Positions 23,819-25,598 of a DNA stretch of 25,598 bases are shown here, piece after piece (positions within the stretch are counted from its first letter, which is position 1; every line of letters begins with the position of its first letter). A program made the position numbers and the translations under genes. The notes beneath the pieces are model-generated. The model was not told where the DNA came from. It worked only from the letters and a program-made list of their open reading frames with translations, and did no database searches. The DNA comes from an uncultured bacterium. Lineage in GTDB: Bacteria > CAIJMQ01. The stretch spans positions 1 through 25,598 of the forward strand of contig CAIJMQ010000017.1 of NCBI GenBank assembly GCA_903821905.1, written 5' to 3'.

Positions 23819-23847
23819 ATTCTATCATATTTGTATTTCCTGTTCAA
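23819..23847 (-). promoter_or_regulatory. promoter for the EF-Tu-like gene and downstream minus-strand genes
   Basis: On the minus strand, TTGAAC (23847-23842) is followed by exactly 17 bases and TAGAAT (23824-23819), with an extended TG before it. The expected start near 23812 would make a leader of about 70 bases. It lies face to face with the murB promoter, so the two transcripts would overlap at their 5' ends by about 10 bases. Confidence 0.55.
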
Positions 23848-23863
23848 AGGATAAAACATTATC

Positions 23864-24757
23864 ATGAGTGCTGTCTTACAGAAGAAACTTAGACTCAATT
23901 CAAGCTCAATAAAAGAGAATATTTCCCTTGCCGAATATACTACCTTTGGAGTTGGGGGTAGTGCAGATTATTTCTGTGTTGTCGATGAAAGAAAAGATTT
24001 AATTAGTCTATTCAAGTGGTGTAGGGACATCAAAATCCCCTTTCTGATAATAGGTAATGGAAGTAATCTGTTAATTAGTGATAAAGGATTCCGCGGGTTA
24101 GTAATAAAGCTGGGAATTGATTTTCAAAAGATAAACCATGTTAATAATATAGTTACCGCAGACGCAGGTGTTTCTCTACCCTTTCTTCTTAAAAAAACAA
24201 AAACTTATTCCTTAGCAGGGATAGAACCGCTCGTAGGTATCCCCGGGACAGTCGGGGGGGCGGTAATTACAAATGCTGGTACACGCTATGGGAAAATAGG
24301 AGATGTTATTTCTAAGTTAGTAGTAATGGATTTGAAGGGGGAAAGGATAATTCTTAAGAAAGACTTGAAATTTTTTTACAGGGGAAGCAATATAGATTCG
24401 CAGAAAGAAATCATTGTAGAGGTTGAGTTTTCTCTTTCAGAGAAAGATGAAGAACTGATAGACAAGGATATGAAAAACTATATGGAGGAACGGAAAAATC
24501 GTCAACCTTGGAATCTAAAATCAGCAGGTTGTGTTTTTAAAAATCCTTCCCAGGGATCTGCCGCTAAATTTATTGAAGAGGCAGGATTAAAGGGATTCTC
24601 CAAAGGTGGTGCGGAAGTTTCCAAACTACATGCTAATTTTATAGTTAATACTAAAGATGCAACCTCAAGCGATATATTATATCTTATACGAACTATTCAG
24701 GATGAAGTACATAAAAAGTTTGATATATTATTGGAGCTGGAGATAAAAATTGTTTAA
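23864..24757 (+). CDS. murB: UDP-N-acetylenolpyruvoylglucosamine reductase (type II MurB)
   Basis: This FAD enzyme reduces UDP-GlcNAc-enolpyruvate to UDP-MurNAc, the second committed step of peptidoglycan synthesis. In the 297-aa protein, TTFGVGG (26-32) and IGNGSNLL (63-70) bind FAD, and GIPGTVGGAVITNAG (125-139) is the central signature. R173 (YRGS), the proton donor C223 in SAGCVFKNP and E291 near the C-terminus complete the active site. The short form without the Tyr loop is type II; a Cys in place of the usual Ser at the donor site is known in that type. The gene overlaps ftsQ by 8 bases and starts the window's division and cell-wall segment. Confidence 0.95.
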   Translation: MSAVLQKKLRLNSSSIKENISLAEYTTFGVGGSADYFCVVDERKDLISLFKWCRDIKIPFLIIGNGSNLLISDKGFRGLVIKLGIDFQKINHVNNIVTADAGVSLPFLLKKTKTYSLAGIEPLVGIPGTVGGAVITNAGTRYGKIGDVISKLVVMDLKGERIILKKDLKFFYRGSNIDSQKEIIVEVEFSLSEKDEELIDKDMKNYMEERKNRQPWNLKSAGCVFKNPSQGSAAKFIEEAGLKGFSKGGAEVSKLHANFIVNTKDATSSDILYLIRTIQDEVHKKFDILLELEIKIV

Positions 24758-25463
24758 AGAAATTCCAACCTATCTGCTATTGACTAAGGTTGGCAGAATA
24801 ATTTCATTAATTCTTCTAGGATGTATTATCGTAATTTATTTTTTTATAGGGTCTAAATTTTTCCTTATTGAAAAAATTGAGGTCTTAAATTCAAAACTTG
24901 TAGATGAAAGAAGTTTGTCGCGGTGGAATGGGAAAAATATATTTCTTGTCCCCGTAAATTCATTGATAGAAAAAATAGATGAAATCCCCGAAGTAAAATC
25001 TGTAGTAGTCAGAAAAGAATTGCCACATCGGTTGATAGTTGAAATACAAGAATATATCCCGTGTGCATTTTTGAGAGAGAATAAAAAATTGGCCGTATCC
25101 AAAGAAGGAGTAGTTTTTCCTTTTAAAGGAGAAGCAGCGGAAACTTATGGTTATCCGATAGTTATTTATGAAAAGAGAAATGACGATGAAAATTTCCCCA
25201 TAGGACAAATATGGCCCGGCTTTGATAAAGCTATGGGGGCATATGTGTCCGTGAAAGAAATGGTTCCTATAGATATCATAAAAATAAAAGAAGATAAAGA
25301 AATATTCCTGTATATTAGAAACACAAAGACAGAAATTAGAATGAGTAGCGAAGACTATGAAAAAGAGGCAAATTATCTTAAAATTCTAATGAAAGAATTA
25401 CCTTCTAAAAATGTAGAATATATTGACTTGAGATTTGGCGAAGATGTTGTGGTAAAACCGTGA
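24750..25463 (+). CDS. ftsQ: cell division protein FtsQ/DivIB
   Basis: This bitopic inner-membrane protein of the divisome links FtsB/FtsL with other division proteins. The 237-aa product has a cytoplasmic N-terminus, one membrane helix at about 15-33, a POTRA domain at about 38-102 (FLIEKIEVLNSKLV then PEVKSVVVRKELPHRLIVEI) and the beta domain after it. The start is TTG inside the end of murB, with GGAGA at 24740-24744 five bases upstream. The position between murB and ftsA is the classical order in the division cluster. Confidence 0.9.
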   Translation: MFKEIPTYLLLTKVGRIISLILLGCIIVIYFFIGSKFFLIEKIEVLNSKLVDERSLSRWNGKNIFLVPVNSLIEKIDEIPEVKSVVVRKELPHRLIVEIQEYIPCAFLRENKKLAVSKEGVVFPFKGEAAETYGYPIVIYEKRNDDENFPIGQIWPGFDKAMGAYVSVKEMVPIDIIKIKEDKEIFLYIRNTKTEIRMSSEDYEKEANYLKILMKELPSKNVEYIDLRFGEDVVVKP

Positions 25464-25469
25464 AATGGA

Positions 25470-25555
25470 TGATTACAGCGATTAAAAAGATAGATTCCAG
25501 AGATTATTAATATTGTAATCTCCGTAATCTTGTTTTTTAAAAATCTCTGTAATCA
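25470..25555. repeat. 86-bp imperfect palindrome between ftsQ and ftsA
   Basis: Outer arms TGATTACAG (25470-25478) and CTGTAATCA (25547-25555) pair over 9 bases. GATT/AATC (25480-25483 with 25542-25545) follow, then, across an asymmetric internal loop, AGATT/AATCT (25492-25496 with 25526-25530) and GAGATTA/TAATCTC (25500-25506 with 25516-25522), closing on a loop of about 9 bases. Each arm also holds two related copies of GATTAC/GATTCC followed by AG/GG and GATT. The element fills nearly the whole gap and ends 6 bases before the ftsA ATG. It could be a REP-like or MITE-like dispersed repeat, or a cis-acting RNA hairpin. It lacks the T-tract of a terminator. Confidence 0.8.
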
Positions 25556-25561
25556 GAATTT

Positions 25562-25598
25562 ATGGAAGATAAAAATTTAATTACCGGAATAGACTTAG
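25562..25598 (+). CDS. ftsA: cell division protein FtsA, first 12 codons (cut by the window end)
   Basis: ATG 25562 opens a frame reading MEDKNLITGIDL to the last base. The short N-terminus leading into a (I/V)-x-G-(I/L)-D-(L/I) strand is the phosphate-1 start of the actin-fold protein FtsA, and the place after ftsQ is where ftsA normally lies. No Shine-Dalgarno is visible, and the palindrome ends 6 bases upstream. The identification rests on 12 residues plus gene order. Confidence 0.75.
   Translation, partial: MEDKNLITGIDL

Noticed and set aside
25500-25540. Hairpin followed by TTGTTTTTT as a terminator after ftsQ
   Set aside because: The T-rich run (25531-25538) lies inside the larger palindrome and does not directly follow the stem at 25500-25522, whose arms are AT-rich. 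The ftsQ-ftsA pair is normally co-transcribed.

Overview
The window reads as chromosomal DNA of a low-GC, Gram-negative, anaerobic bacterium. An outer membrane with lipopolysaccharide is implied by a Kdo transferase (WaaA) and a PagL-like lipid A deacylase. An anaerobic or microaerophilic life is implied by superoxide reductase, desulforedoxin, ferritin/rubrerythrin-like proteins and lactate dehydrogenase. A DUF1844 protein, a stand-alone EF-Tu-domain-II-like protein and a murB-ftsQ-ftsA run would fit an uncultured phylum such as Omnitrophota, but this placement is inference and weakly held.

Layout. (1) Positions 1-617, minus strand: 5' part of an unrecognised gene with a good promoter, running off the left edge. 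(2) Positions 730-12479, all plus strand: an oxygen- and metal-stress island. It holds an Ogg2-type 8-oxoguanine glycosylase, a ferritin-like/VIT1 fusion, a GC-richer alpha-L-rhamnosidase that looks like an insertion, a 41-aa desulforedoxin, L-lactate dehydrogenase, a CopB-type P1B-ATPase with YHS and His-rich N-terminus, WrbA, a 71-aa two-helix membrane protein, an exported superoxide-reductase-like protein lacking a metal ligand, two diiron ferritin-like proteins, a complete 1Fe superoxide reductase, a ZIP transporter, a PagL-like protein and a DUF1844 protein. (3) Positions 12466-23742, all minus strand: probably one or a few long transcripts, read from the right as EF-Tu-like protein, UvrD-type helicase, M50 protease, WaaA, ArgC, a large LolA-like/TPR exported protein with recent internal duplications, an MsbA-like ABC exporter and LeuD. 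(4) Positions 23864-25598, plus strand: murB, ftsQ and the first codons of ftsA, with an 86-bp imperfect palindrome between ftsQ and ftsA.

The proposed logic of the island is as follows. Superoxide is reduced by SOR without making oxygen, and peroxide and ferrous iron are handled by the ferritin-like proteins and the ferritin-VIT1 transporter. Quinones are reduced two electrons at a time by WrbA, metal balance is kept by CopB and ZIP, and oxidised guanine is removed by Ogg2. The least understood part is the translationally coupled pair at 8578-9131, a small possible haem membrane protein and an exported SOR-like protein. It is the best candidate here for something undescribed.
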